Positions 8,770 to 18,295 of a stretch of DNA of 64,000 nt are shown piece after piece. The stretch is from Brooklawnia cerclae. GTDB lineage: Bacteria > Actinomycetota > Actinomycetes > Propionibacteriales > Propionibacteriaceae. Each line of letters begins with the position of its first letter. The stretch's first letter is position 1. The position numbers were made by a program, and so were the translations under genes. The notes beneath the pieces were generated by a model that did no database searches, was not told the origin of the DNA, and saw only the letters and a program-made list of their open reading frames with translations. Location of the stretch: NCBI RefSeq assembly GCF_011758645.1, contig NZ_JAAMOZ010000001.1, positions 2,170,001 through 2,234,000 of the forward strand, read 5' to 3'.

Positions 8770-9915
8770 TCACCTCCCGACGGGACGACCACGCAGCACG
8801 ACGAGGCCGGGGTGAGCCAGGACGCCGGGATCGCGACGGGGATCCGCGTCGTACACGACGAGATCGGCCGATGCGCCTGCCGACAGCACCTCGGCCCCCA
8901 ACCACTCGCGGGCACGCCAGGATGCCGCGCCGAGGGCGAACTCCACTCCTCCGAGCTGTGCGAGGAGCGCGACCTCCTGGGCGATGCGCCCGTGGCCGAG
9001 AGTGCCGCCGGCATCAGTACCCGCATAGACAGGCACGCCCGCCTCGCGCGCGGCACCCAGCGTCTCGAACCGACGGGCATGCAGGTGACGCATATGGGAC
9101 GCATAGGCCGGGAACTTCGTCTGCCCCGCGTCCGCGAACACCGGGAAGTTCTCGAGGTTCGTCATGGTGGGGACGAGCCCGATCCCTCCGGCGGCCATCC
9201 GCTCGATCACCGAGCCGGTCAGGCCGGTTCCGTGTTCGATGCAGTCGATACCCGCGTCCACGAGTTCGGCGACCGACTGTTCGGCGAAGCAGTGTGCGGT
9301 GACCCGCGCTCCCAACTCGTGAGCCCGGGCGATCGCATCCCGCGCGAGCGCCGCGGGCCACAACGGCGCGAGATCGCCCGCGTCCCGATCGATCCAGTCC
9401 CCGACGAGCTTCACCCAGCCGTCCCCCGCACGGGCCTGCGCCTCGACCTGGCCGACGAGATCCTCGGGATCGATCTCGACGGCGAAGTTGCGCAGGTATC
9501 GCCTGGGACGGGCGATGTGGCGTCCGGCCCGGATGACGCGGGGAAGGTCTGCGCGATCGTCCACCCAGTGCGTGTCGACCGGGGCACCGGCGTCGCGGAT
9601 CAGCAGCACCCCCGAGTCGCGATCGGTGAGCGCCTGGCGCTCGGCCGTGGCACGATCGACCTGGCCGCTCGCACCGAGCCCGATGTGGCAGTGGGCGTCC
9701 ACCAGTCCCGGCAGGATCCAGACGTCCTCGGCGATCGTCACGGCGCCCGGCACCGGCCCGTCGGCGACCACGCCGCCGGCCAGCCACAGGTCGACCGGTT
9801 CGGTTCCCGGGAGCACGGTCCCTCTGAGGTGCCAGCTGCCGGGAGACGGCGAGGATGCGACGACCGGTGCGGGGTGTGCCTCGTCCGGCCCGGCGACGGG
9901 TGCGGAGCCTGCCAT
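8770..9915 (-). CDS. Amidohydrolase family protein
   Basis: Metal-dependent hydrolase of the amidohydrolase superfamily. Metal-ligand motifs appear in order: LVDAHCHIG (the HxH pair), a lysine in GWVKLVGDW that could be the bridging carbamate, VTAHC, IEHGTG, and the aspartate in YAGTDAGG. The C-terminal composite beta-sandwich ends with SADLVVYDADP. The substrate cannot be read from sequence; relatives include imidazolonepropionase-like and prolidase-like enzymes. The ATG follows the ffh stop after three bases, so it is co-transcribed with ffh, an arrangement seen in other propionibacteria. Confidence 0.88.
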   Translation of the reverse strand: MAGSAPVAGPDEAHPAPVVASSPSPGSWHLRGTVLPGTEPVDLWLAGGVVADGPVPGAVTIAEDVWILPGLVDAHCHIGLGASGQVDRATAERQALTDRDSGVLLIRDAGAPVDTHWVDDRADLPRVIRAGRHIARPRRYLRNFAVEIDPEDLVGQVEAQARAGDGWVKLVGDWIDRDAGDLAPLWPAALARDAIARAHELGARVTAHCFAEQSVAELVDAGIDCIEHGTGLTGSVIERMAAGGIGLVPTMTNLENFPVFADAGQTKFPAYASHMRHLHARRFETLGAAREAGVPVYAGTDAGGTLGHGRIAQEVALLAQLGGVEFALGAASWRAREWLGAEVLSAGASADLVVYDADPRRDPGVLAHPGLVVLRGRPVGR

Positions 9916-9918
9916 GGC

Positions 9919-11487
9919 TCAGCGGTCGCCGGGGTTCTGCTGCTTGAGCATCTGCTGCAGCTCCGGCGGCAACCGGAAGTCGGCCATCGCGGCCTTCAAC
10001 TCGGTCTCGTCGGTCGGCAGCCCCTGGGGCGCCTCGGTCTGGGGAGCGGGCTTGCCGGACAGGGCCGCCGCCCGCTTGGCGGGGTTCCCCGACACCCGCT
10101 TGCCGCCCTTACCCTTCTTCGCCTGCTGCCTGGTCTGCTGCTTGCGGCCACCCGCCTGGGCGCCGCCGGGCATCCCGCCGCCCATCATCGCGCCCATCGA
10201 GTGCATCATCTTCCGAGCCTCGGTGAACCGGTTGACGAGGTCGTTCACATCGCGCACCTCGACACCCGCGCCGCGGGCGATGCGTGAACGGCGAGAGCCG
10301 TTGAGGATGCCGACATCGGCTCGCTCCGCGGGGGTCATGGAGTAGATGATCGCCTCGACGCGGTCGACCTGCTTCTCGTCGATCTCGCTGACGGCCTTCA
10401 GCTGACCGGCCCCGGGGAGCATGCCGAACACCTTCGACAGCGGGCCCATACGGCGGATCGCCTGCATCTGCGAGAGGAAGTCGTCGAGGCCGAACTCCCC
10501 GCGTCCCCCCAGGAGCTTCTCGGCGGCCTTGCGCGACTGCTCGGCGTCGAACGTCTTCTCGGCCTGCTCGATGAGGGTGAGCATGTCGCCCATGCCGAGG
10601 ATCCGGCTCGCCATCCGGTCGGGATGGAAGACATCGAAGTCCTCGAGTTTCTCGCCGTTGGAGGCGAACATGATCGGCCTGCCGATCACCTTCGCGATCG
10701 ACAACGCGGCACCACCACGGGCGTCGCCGTCGAGCTTGGTCAGGACGACGCCGTCGATCCCCACGCCCTGCTCGAATGCCAGGGCCGTGTTCACGGCGTC
10801 CTGGCCGATCATGGCGTCGACGACGAACAGCGTCTCGTCCGGGCGGGTCTGCTCCTTGATGCGGGATGCCTGCCGCATCATCTCCTCGTCGACGCCGAGG
10901 CGCCCCGCCGTGTCGATGATCACGACGTCGAACAGGCCGTGCCGGGCGTGGTCGATGGAGTCGCGGGCGACCTGGACCGGATCACCGACGCCGTTGCCGG
11001 GCTGCGGGGCGTACACGCCCACCTTCGCGCGCTCGGCCACCACCTGCAACTGCTGCACCGCGTTCGGACGCTGCAGGTCGGCGGCCACGAGGAGCGGCGA
11101 GTGGCCCTCCGACTTCAGCCAGGCACCCAACTTCCCGGCGAGCGTCGTCTTGCCGGCGCCCTGCAGGCCGGCGAGCATGATGACCGTCGGCGGCTGCTTG
11201 GCGAACCGGATGAACCGGGTGTCGCCGCCGAGGATGTCGATGAGTTCCTCGTTGACGATCTTGATGATCTGCTGAGCCGGGTTGAGGGCCTTCGACAGCT
11301 CCGATCCCTTGGCCTTCTGCTTGACACCGGCGACGAAGTCCTTGACGACGGCGAGGTTGACATCGGCCTCGAGAAGCGCCACGCGGATCTCGCGCGTGGT
11401 CGCGTCGATGTCGGCATCGGTGATCCGACCCTTGCCACGCAGGGATTTGAACGTGGCTGCCAGTCGGTCTTGCAGGGTGTCGAACAC
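9919..11487 (-). CDS. ffh: Signal recognition particle protein Ffh
   Basis: GTPase that binds 4.5S RNA and signal sequences and delivers nascent chains to FtsY. N domain, then G domain with GLQGAGKTTLAGKLG, DTAGRLGVDEEMM and TKLDGDARGG, then the methionine-rich M domain ending in an MMHSMGAMMGGGMPGG segment and a basic tail. 522 residues, normal. GTG start at 11487 is preceded by AGAGGA. ftsY lies 123 bases upstream on the same strand, so both halves of the targeting GTPase pair are adjacent. Confidence 0.97.
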   Translation of the reverse strand: MFDTLQDRLAATFKSLRGKGRITDADIDATTREIRVALLEADVNLAVVKDFVAGVKQKAKGSELSKALNPAQQIIKIVNEELIDILGGDTRFIRFAKQPPTVIMLAGLQGAGKTTLAGKLGAWLKSEGHSPLLVAADLQRPNAVQQLQVVAERAKVGVYAPQPGNGVGDPVQVARDSIDHARHGLFDVVIIDTAGRLGVDEEMMRQASRIKEQTRPDETLFVVDAMIGQDAVNTALAFEQGVGIDGVVLTKLDGDARGGAALSIAKVIGRPIMFASNGEKLEDFDVFHPDRMASRILGMGDMLTLIEQAEKTFDAEQSRKAAEKLLGGRGEFGLDDFLSQMQAIRRMGPLSKVFGMLPGAGQLKAVSEIDEKQVDRVEAIIYSMTPAERADVGILNGSRRSRIARGAGVEVRDVNDLVNRFTEARKMMHSMGAMMGGGMPGGAQAGGRKQQTRQQAKKGKGGKRVSGNPAKRAAALSGKPAPQTEAPQGLPTDETELKAAMADFRLPPELQQMLKQQNPGDR

Positions 11488-11610
11488 GGGTGTCCTCTGG
11501 GTGTGTGCCCGGGCCGGGCCCGCCGGTCACGGCGTGCAGGTCAGGGCGTCGGAAGGTCAGGAACCAAGGATACCGACCGTGTGCACCCTCATGGCCACCA
11601 GAGCGGTGCC

Positions 11611-12804
11611 TCAGTCGCCGAGGATCCCGTCCACGAACTGGTCGGCGTCGAACGGCGCCAGGTCGTCGACTCCCTCGCCGAGTCCGATGAACTTCACGGG
11701 GACGCCCAGGTCGCGCTGCACCTGGACGACGATGCCGCCCTTGGCCGATCCGTCGAGCTTGGTCAGCACGATTCCGGTGATGTCGACGACCTCGGAGAAG
11801 ACGCGCGCCTGGGTGAGGCCGTTCTGCCCGGTGGTCGCGTCGAGGACGAGCAGCACCTCGCCCACCGGCGCCTTCTTCTCCACCACACGTTTGACCTTGC
11901 CGAGTTCGTCCATCAGCCCGACCTTCGTGTGCAGCCGGCCGGCGGTGTCGACGAGGACGACGTCCACTCCGCGCTGAATGCCCTGGTCGACGGCGGCGAA
12001 CGCCACGGACGCCGGGTCTGCGCCCTCCTCACCGCGGACGGTCTCGACGCCCACGCGATCGCCCCAGGTGGTCAGCTGCTCGGCAGCAGCCGCGCGGAAC
12101 GTGTCGGCGGCGCCGAAGAGCACCGAGCGACCGTCGGCCACCAGCATGCGGCCAAGCTTGCCCACCGTCGTCGTCTTGCCCGTGCCGTTGACGCCCACCA
12201 CGAGCACCACGGCGGGCTGCCCCGGCTCGTGGTCGAGGTTCAGCCCGCGGTCGAGCCCCGGGTCGACCAACCCGAGGAGTTCGCTGCGCAGCAGGCTCTT
12301 GGCCTGACCAGGGTCGGAGATTCCCTCGACGCGCAGCTTCTGGCGCAGTGACTCGACGAGTTCGCCCGTCGGGGCGACGCCGAGATCGGAACTGATGAGC
12401 GTGGCCTCGAAGTCGTCCCACGTGTCGTCGTCGATGCGGTCGGCCGACAGCAGATCGGCCAGCGCCCGGGCGAGCGAGTTGTTGCTGCCGGCCAGCCTGC
12501 GGCGCAGCCGCACGAGCCGCGACTCGGGAGCCTCCGGACGCTCGAGTTCCGGCGCCTGCGGAGCGGTTGCCGCGGGTTCGGGTGCGCCTTCCGCCTCCGC
12601 GATCCCAGCTGCGGACGCGTCGGTCTCGACGGGTTCGTCCGCGGCCTGTTCGACGGGCGCGGGCTCAGCGGCTACCGCGGACTCGACGGCGGGAGTACGA
12701 GACGCCTCCACCTCGTTGCGTCGCTTGCCGAGGTAGATCGACCCGAAGGCGACGAGCACCGCCAGGACGATGCCGCCGATGATGACCCAGAAAATCCAAT
12801 CCAT
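11611..12804 (-). CDS. ftsY: Signal recognition particle receptor FtsY with N-terminal membrane anchor
   Basis: Membrane receptor GTPase for the SRP. The 397-residue product starts with a real transmembrane anchor (about residues 1-28, beginning MDWIFWVIIGG and ending GSIYLGKRRN), a feature of actinobacterial FtsY. An acidic alanine/proline-rich linker of roughly 70 residues follows, then the NG domain with GVNGTGKTTTVGKLG, DTAGRLHTKVGLM and TKLDGSAKGG. The anchor is tandemly duplicated: an independent 42-codon frame with nearly the same anchor ends nine bases upstream of this ATG. Confidence 0.97.
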   Translation of the reverse strand: MDWIFWVIIGGIVLAVLVAFGSIYLGKRRNEVEASRTPAVESAVAAEPAPVEQAADEPVETDASAAGIAEAEGAPEPAATAPQAPELERPEAPESRLVRLRRRLAGSNNSLARALADLLSADRIDDDTWDDFEATLISSDLGVAPTGELVESLRQKLRVEGISDPGQAKSLLRSELLGLVDPGLDRGLNLDHEPGQPAVVLVVGVNGTGKTTTVGKLGRMLVADGRSVLFGAADTFRAAAAEQLTTWGDRVGVETVRGEEGADPASVAFAAVDQGIQRGVDVVLVDTAGRLHTKVGLMDELGKVKRVVEKKAPVGEVLLVLDATTGQNGLTQARVFSEVVDITGIVLTKLDGSAKGGIVVQVQRDLGVPVKFIGLGEGVDDLAPFDADQFVDGILGD

Positions 12805-12958
12805 GGCGCCGACCTACTGCGCTGGGGCGGCCGCCGCAGCGGCCTGCGCCTCGTTCCGCCTCTTGCCGAGGTAGATCGACCCGAGCGTGACGAGAATCGC
12901 CAGCAGAATGCCACCGAAGATGACCCAGAAGACCCAATCCATGGGCGCCAGCCTACTG
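12712..12958 (-). repeat. Tandem duplication of the ftsY 5' end
   Basis: Two copies of a unit of about 138 bases lie head to tail. Copy 1 runs from CAGTAG at 12958 through the microprotein; copy 2 runs from CAGTAG at 12819 into ftsY codon 31. The TAG that stops the microprotein is itself part of the second copy's upstream sequence. Confidence 0.75.
12814..12942 (-). CDS. 42-residue stand-alone copy of the FtsY membrane anchor
   Basis: A small complete frame, ATG at 12942 to TAG at 12814. Its first 31 residues match the FtsY anchor at 25 positions (here MDWVFWVIFGG then GSIYLGKRRNE), then it diverges into QAAAAAAPAQ and stops. Differences are conservative hydrophobic changes (V/I, F/I, L/V, I/V), which suggests selection for a membrane segment rather than decay. 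Predicted single-pass protein with basic residues just after the helix. The DNA just ahead of both ATGs is also alike (CAGTAGG..GGCGCC), so the unit arose by tandem duplication. Neither copy has a strong Shine-Dalgarno. It could be a small partner of SRP or SecYEG, or a neutral leader peptide. Confidence 0.65.
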   Translation of the reverse strand: MDWVFWVIFGGILLAILVTLGSIYLGKRRNEAQAAAAAAPAQ

Positions 12959-13000
12959 GCAGGTCACCACAGCCAGGAGCCAGGTGCGGCGCCGTCCCGA

Positions 13001-16000
13001 TCAGTGATCGTGCAATCGCTGGGAGATCACGGTCGAGACCCCGTCGCCCCGCATGGTCACGCCGTAGAGTGCGTCGGCGACTTCCATGGTGCGCTTCTGA
13101 TGCGTGATGACCAGCAGTTGGGAATTCTTGCGCAGTTCCTCGTAGATGCCCAGCAGCCGGCCCAGGTTGACGTCGTCGAGCGCCGCCTCCACCTCGTCCA
13201 GGATGTAGAAGGGACTCGGGCGGGCGATGAACAGGCTGATCAGGAACGCGACCGCCACCAGCGAGCGCTCCCCGCCCGACAGCAGCGACAGCCGCCGCAC
13301 CTTCTTACCCGCCGGACGCGCCTCGACGTCGATGCCCGTGGTGAGCATGTCACCGGGGTCGGTCAGGACGAGCCGTCCCTCGCCGCCGGGGAACAGGCGT
13401 GCGAAGACGTCGGTGAACGTGGTCGCGACGTCGTCGTAGGCGGAGGCGAACACCTCCTGGACCCGGGCGTCGACCTCGTCGATGATGTCGAGCAGGTCCT
13501 TGCGTGTCTTCTTCAGGTCGTCCAGTTGCTCGGCCAGGAACGCGTGACGCTCGCTCATGGCGTCGAACTCCTCGAGCGCCAGCGGGTTGACACGCCCCAG
13601 CGCCTCCAGGTTGCGCCGAGCGGTCCGCAGACGAGCCTCCTGCTGATCGCGGACGAAGGGCACGGGCTCGGGTATGTCCTCGTCGTCCGGGCGCACCACG
13701 GTGCCGTCCTTCCTGACCAGCACCGGTATCGGCCGATCAGGTCCGTACTCGTCGGTCAGGATGTCGGCATCCAGACCGAGTTCGGTCATGGCCTTCTCGG
13801 TGAGCTGCTCCAGCCGCATGGTCAGCTCGATCCGGGTCATCTGGTCGCGGTGCTCCCCCTCGACGATCGCCTCCAGCGCCCGTGACCGCTCCCGGGCGGA
13901 CGACCGGGCCGCGGTCAGGGCCGCCTCCGCCGCCCTCCGGGCCTCATCGGCGGTCGTCCGCTCCTCGGCGGCGGCGGCACGTGCCCTGGCCACCTGGTCG
14001 GACAGCCACGACGCCGCGGTATGGACGGCGGCCGCGGCCCGCGCCTCACGCCGCAACTGGTCGAACCTCGCCTCGGCCTTCGCCCGTGCCTCCCGCTCGC
14101 GCTGCGCGGCGCGGGCCAGCGAGTCCGCCCGGCCGGCCAGCAGCCGGGCGCGTTCCTCAGCGGTCCGCAGCGCCAGCCGCGCCTCCATCTCGGTGCCGCG
14201 AGCCTGGGAGGCGAGCACGGCGTGGCGATCGCGATCGCTCGAATCGGGTTCGGTCAGGTCGCCGTCCTGCTGGGCCAGTCGGAGGCGACTCGTCAGTTCC
14301 GTCAACGTCGCACGATCCTTCTCGCGGCTCTGCCCGGCGGCACCGATCGCCTGTTCCAGGCGGTCGGCCTCGGCCCGGGCTGCGAGCCCGGTCTGGCGCA
14401 GCGATCCGAGCCGCTCGGCGAGCGCGGACAACTGCGCATCCGACTCGTTCAACCGCTCGAGAGCTGCCGCGCTCGCCTGCTGGGCGGCCTCCTGTCTGGT
14501 GGCGGCCTGCGCCAGCGCGAACTTGACCCCCTCGACGTCGTGCCGTGCCCCGGCCAGGGACTCCTCGGTCTCCTGGATGGTGGCCTGCACCTCGATGACC
14601 GAGGGCCCGGCACCCGATCCGCCCGCGGCGAACCAGGCGGACACGACGTCTCCCGCGGTGGTCACGGCACTCACGTCGGGTATCTGGGCGGCCAGCCGCC
14701 GGGCGGCCTCAAGGTCGTCGACCACGGCGACCTTGCGCAGCAGACGCCGTAGCCCAGGGCGCATCGACGGATCGGCATCGATGACCTCGACAACCCACCG
14801 GGCTCCCGCGGGCAGGGACGGCCACGGCTCGTCGTCGACCGGGGCATCGGCGACCACCAGACCCGCACGGCCCAGGTCCTGGGAGGTCAGTCGTTCGATG
14901 GTCTCCAGCGCGCTGGCCAGATCGCGTACCGCCAGCGCATCCGTCACGACGCCCAGAGCCGCGGACACCGCTGCCTGCCAGCCAGGCCGCACGGTGACCA
15001 GGTTCGACACCGGCCCCACGATCCCCTCGAAGGCATCCGGATCCGCCAGGATCAACCCGGAGGCGTCGCGACGTTGCAGGCCGACCTGCAGCGCGTCCAG
15101 CCGGGCCTGAAGACTTGCCACCCGCTGTTCACCGGCGCGCCCCGCATCCCGCAGTCCCTCTATTTCGGCCTCGACCGCTGCCAGCTGCTCCTCGGCCCGC
15201 TCGTAGTCGGCGTCCAGGCCGGACTCGCCGTCCGACATGCTCGCCAGCCGGGTCTCCAGCAACCGGAACTCGTGCTCGGCGGCCTCTGCGCGCCCGAGCG
15301 CGTCGGCGCGACGCGAGGCGAGGCGCTGCTCTTCCTCTCCCGACGCCCCCAACCGCGATTCCAGGGAGTTCACCTTGCCTGTGAGACGAGCGAGGCCCTC
15401 CCTGCGGTCGGCGACCGCACGCATCAGTGCGGCGTACTGCTTCGCCGACTCCGCCTCGGCCGCCTCGGCTTCGGCGCGTCGGGCCGACGCCTCGTCCAAT
15501 GCTGCCTGAGCCCCGCGCACCTCTTCGGCGAGGGCGGCCTCCTCGGCGCGCACCTGATCGGCCTCGCGTTCCAGAGCCTGTGGGTCGCGCCCGCTGGGCG
15601 CCGCGGGCTGATCATCGGCGTGCCGCATCCGCTCGGCGGCCACCGATCTCGTGGCCGCGACGCGCTCGGTGAGTGCCGCCAGCGCGTACCAGTTCTCCTG
15701 GGCGGCTGCCAGCCGAGGCGTCAGCTCGGCGAGTGCGTTCTCGGCGGTCGTCTCCGCCTCCCGCGCCGCCGCGAGTTCACGCTCGGCGGCCTGTCTCCGC
15801 TCTCGGAGCGCGCGCTCGGCCGCCCGATCGGATTCCAGCGCCAGTTTGGCCTGCGTGAGATCGTCGGCCAGCAGCCGAGCCCTGGCGTCCCTGAGCTCGG
15901 CCTGAACGGTGGCCGCCTTGCGCGCGACCTCGGCCTGGCGTCCTAACGGCTTGAGCTGACGCCTGATCTCGGCGATGAGGTCGGTCAGCCGGGCCAGGTT

Positions 16001-16558
16001 CGCCTGGGTGGTGTCGAGCTTGCGCAGGGCCTTCTCCTTGCGCCTGCGATGCTTGAGGACGCCCGCCGCCTCCTCGACGAACCCTCGCCGTATCTCCGGA
16101 GTCGCCTGAAGTATCTGATCGAGTTGGCCCTGGCCCACGATGACGTGCATCTCGCGCCCCATGCCCGTGTCGCTCAGCAACTCCTGCACGTCGAGCAGCC
16201 GGCACGAATGCCCGTTGATCGCGTATTCGCTGCCGCCGGCACGGAACAGGGTGCGGCTGATCGTCACCTCCGTGTAGTCGATCGGCAGTACACCGTCGGA
16301 GTTGTCGATCGTCAGACTCACCTCGGCGCGGCCGAGGGGCGCCCGGCCCGTCGTACCGGCGAAGATGACGTCCTCCATCTTTCCGCCTCGCAGGCTCTTC
16401 GCCCCCTGCTCCCCCATCACCCATGCCAACGCGTCCACCACATTGGACTTCCCCGACCCGTTCGGGCCGACGATCGCGGTGATGCCCGGTTCGAAGGCGA
16501 GCGTCGTGGCGGACGCGAAGGACTTGAACCCCCTGAGGGTCAAGCTCTTCAGATACAC
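13001..16558 (-). CDS. smc: Chromosome segregation protein SMC
   Basis: ATPase of the bacterial condensin, organising and segregating the chromosome with ScpA and ScpB. The 1185-residue protein has the Walker A motif GPNGSGKSNVVDALAWVMG (residues 31-49), two long alanine/glutamate/arginine-rich coiled coils flanking a hinge (around 510-650, including EGIVGPVSNLVTV), and the C-terminal signature LLSGGERSLVAVAFL with Walker B FYILDEVEAALDD. GTG start at 16558, preceded by GGAAGGA. Position upstream of ftsY-ffh is conserved in actinobacteria. Confidence 0.97.
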   Translation of the reverse strand: MYLKSLTLRGFKSFASATTLAFEPGITAIVGPNGSGKSNVVDALAWVMGEQGAKSLRGGKMEDVIFAGTTGRAPLGRAEVSLTIDNSDGVLPIDYTEVTISRTLFRAGGSEYAINGHSCRLLDVQELLSDTGMGREMHVIVGQGQLDQILQATPEIRRGFVEEAAGVLKHRRRKEKALRKLDTTQANLARLTDLIAEIRRQLKPLGRQAEVARKAATVQAELRDARARLLADDLTQAKLALESDRAAERALRERRQAAERELAAAREAETTAENALAELTPRLAAAQENWYALAALTERVAATRSVAAERMRHADDQPAAPSGRDPQALEREADQVRAEEAALAEEVRGAQAALDEASARRAEAEAAEAESAKQYAALMRAVADRREGLARLTGKVNSLESRLGASGEEEQRLASRRADALGRAEAAEHEFRLLETRLASMSDGESGLDADYERAEEQLAAVEAEIEGLRDAGRAGEQRVASLQARLDALQVGLQRRDASGLILADPDAFEGIVGPVSNLVTVRPGWQAAVSAALGVVTDALAVRDLASALETIERLTSQDLGRAGLVVADAPVDDEPWPSLPAGARWVVEVIDADPSMRPGLRRLLRKVAVVDDLEAARRLAAQIPDVSAVTTAGDVVSAWFAAGGSGAGPSVIEVQATIQETEESLAGARHDVEGVKFALAQAATRQEAAQQASAAALERLNESDAQLSALAERLGSLRQTGLAARAEADRLEQAIGAAGQSREKDRATLTELTSRLRLAQQDGDLTEPDSSDRDRHAVLASQARGTEMEARLALRTAEERARLLAGRADSLARAAQREREARAKAEARFDQLRREARAAAAVHTAASWLSDQVARARAAAAEERTTADEARRAAEAALTAARSSARERSRALEAIVEGEHRDQMTRIELTMRLEQLTEKAMTELGLDADILTDEYGPDRPIPVLVRKDGTVVRPDDEDIPEPVPFVRDQQEARLRTARRNLEALGRVNPLALEEFDAMSERHAFLAEQLDDLKKTRKDLLDIIDEVDARVQEVFASAYDDVATTFTDVFARLFPGGEGRLVLTDPGDMLTTGIDVEARPAGKKVRRLSLLSGGERSLVAVAFLISLFIARPSPFYILDEVEAALDDVNLGRLLGIYEELRKNSQLLVITHQKRTMEVADALYGVTMRGDGVSTVISQRLHDH

Positions 16559-16625
16559 CCGTCAGTCCTTCCCCGGTCGCTCGGTCACGGCCGGGGCTGG
16601 CGGATCGAGCCGCCCGGCTCTCGGA

Positions 16626-17357
16626 TCATTGTGCCCCGACTTCGGGCGATGAGGCCCGCGCCACACGGTCGGCCTCCAGGCACAGATCGATCGGCGAGTC
16701 GTCCGCGGGCAGCACACCGATCAGTGACCCGTCGCCGGACGGCGTTCCGGCCCTCGCACCATCGGTCGGGGCCGTTGCGGCCGGCGTGGCCGCGGGGACG
16801 TCGATCGCAGCTGTGGCCTTCTCGTCCACCGTGGCCTCCGGCCGAATCGCCCGGAAGGTCCACACGCGATTCACAACGTAATTGATCGGCATGGTCGCGA
16901 CGATCGTGATCAGCTGGGCCCAGTACGCCCGCGCCCGCAACCCCTGGTGATCGTTGAACGGCGGATCGGGCAGGTAGATCGGCGACGTCGGATTGGTGAG
17001 CGCGACCTTGATGAGGATGCCGGCGGCCGCGGCGAGCGCTCCGACGATGAAGAAGGGCCAGAACTCGGCCCACCATCCCCGTGTCTGCTCCCTCTTGAAG
17101 GTCCAGCTGCGGTTCAGCTGGAAGTTCCACAGGTTCGCGACGAGGAATCCCCCGATCCATACGAGCGCCGTGTACCGCAAGGCGTAGGGCCCCGGCAGTT
17201 CGAGAACGATCCGGTTGTCGTTGGACACCCCGCCGTTCAGCTGTGTCATGACGTAGGTGACCACGAGGTTGACCAGCACACCCGACCCGCCGACGACGCC
17301 GAACCGCACGAGCTGCCGTACGGTCGCCGTCAAGCCGACCCTGGTCTGTTCACTCAT
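16626..17357 (-). CDS. GtrA-family membrane protein
   Basis: GtrA-like proteins are small four-helix membrane proteins linked to transfer of polyprenyl-linked sugars or cell-wall glycan decoration. Here the first helix ([19 protein letters not shown]), [21 protein letters not shown] (the family NFxxNRxWTF motif), [15 protein letters not shown] and a fourth helix with [12 protein letters not shown] repeat the family pattern; a 60-residue alanine-rich cytoplasmic tail ends the 243-residue protein. Its ATG overlaps the mutM stop (ATGA), so it is coupled to a DNA-repair gene, an unusual neighbour. Substrate unknown. Confidence 0.85.
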   Translation of the reverse strand: MSEQTRVGLTATVRQLVRFGVVGGSGVLVNLVVTYVMTQLNGGVSNDNRIVLELPGPYALRYTALVWIGGFLVANLWNFQLNRSWTFKREQTRGWWAEFWPFFIVGALAAAAGILIKVALTNPTSPIYLPDPPFNDHQGLRARAYWAQLITIVATMPINYVVNRVWTFRAIRPEATVDEKATAAIDVPAATPAATAPTDGARAGTPSGDGSLIGVLPADDSPIDLCLEADRVARASSPEVGAQ

Positions 17358-18295
17358 GGAGTACTCCCGTGCTCGATGCCTGGTGAGCGCGTCCGCCCAC
17401 GACCCTCCAACCTAGCGTCCCTTCCTGTGCCGGGGGCATGAATACCCCCAGGCGCCCCGAGCAGCCGCTGGCAGCGCGGGCAGAAGAAGGACGAGCGGTT
17501 CATGAAAGCGGCGCGGACGATGGCCGTACCGCAGCGGGGACAGGGGGCGCCCTGGCGTCCGTAGACCGACAGGGCACGTCCGAAGTAGCCCGAGGCCCCG
17601 TTGACGTTGACATACAGGGAGTCGAAGCTCGTTCCACCCTGCGCGAGGGCCTCGGCCATCACATCGCGGGCCGTGTGCAGCAGTCGTGTGGCCCGCGTCC
17701 TCGTCATGGACGAGACCGGCTGTTCGAAGTGGACGCGGCCCCGCCACAGCGTCTCATCGGCGTAGATGTTCCCGATGCCGCTGACCAGGCGCTGGTCGAG
17801 CAGGGCTCGCTTGATCGTCGTCCGTCTGGCGACCATGCGCCGCGCGACGTCGGAGGCGTCGAACTCGGGATCGAAGGGGTCCCGGGCGATGTGGGCGACC
17901 TGGCCGGGGAGCTCGGCCCCGCCGGGCGCCAACTGGAGCCCTCCGAACATCCGCTGATCGACGAACCTCAACTGATCGCCGCCGTCGGCGAAGTCGAACA
18001 CCACTCTCGTGTGGGGCAGCAGGGGTGCATCGGGTGCGTCCACCCGGAACTGCCCGCTCATGCCCAGGTGGACGACCAGCGCGTCCCCGTCGGTGAAGGG
18101 GATCCACAAGAACTTGCCACGCCGACGCGGCTCGGCCATCATCCGTCCCACGAGGTCGGACGCGAAGCCTTCGCGTCCGGTCGGATGGGTTCTCACGGGC
18201 CGGTCGTGCAGCACACGCACGCGCGACAGCGTCCGTCCCGTGATGATGGGTGCCAGCCCGGCGCGGACGACCTCGACCTCGGGCAGCTCAGGCAT
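17354..18295 (-). CDS. mutM: Formamidopyrimidine-DNA glycosylase
   Basis: Base-excision repair glycosylase/AP lyase acting on 8-oxoguanine and ring-opened purines. The mature N-terminus PELPEVE supplies the catalytic proline and glutamate after removal of Met1, which fixes the start at 18295. GHxGxSG-like HLGMSGQF, the H2TH region with [13 protein letters not shown], and the zinc finger CPRCG...FFCPRCQ follow. A tail of about 38 glycine/arginine-rich residues beyond the zinc finger makes it 313 residues, longer than usual. It overlaps rnc by eight bases and the GtrA gene by four. Confidence 0.96.
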   Translation of the reverse strand: MPELPEVEVVRAGLAPIITGRTLSRVRVLHDRPVRTHPTGREGFASDLVGRMMAEPRRRGKFLWIPFTDGDALVVHLGMSGQFRVDAPDAPLLPHTRVVFDFADGGDQLRFVDQRMFGGLQLAPGGAELPGQVAHIARDPFDPEFDASDVARRMVARRTTIKRALLDQRLVSGIGNIYADETLWRGRVHFEQPVSSMTRTRATRLLHTARDVMAEALAQGGTSFDSLYVNVNGASGYFGRALSVYGRQGAPCPRCGTAIVRAAFMNRSSFFCPRCQRLLGAPGGIHAPGTGRDARLEGRGRTRSPGIEHGSTP

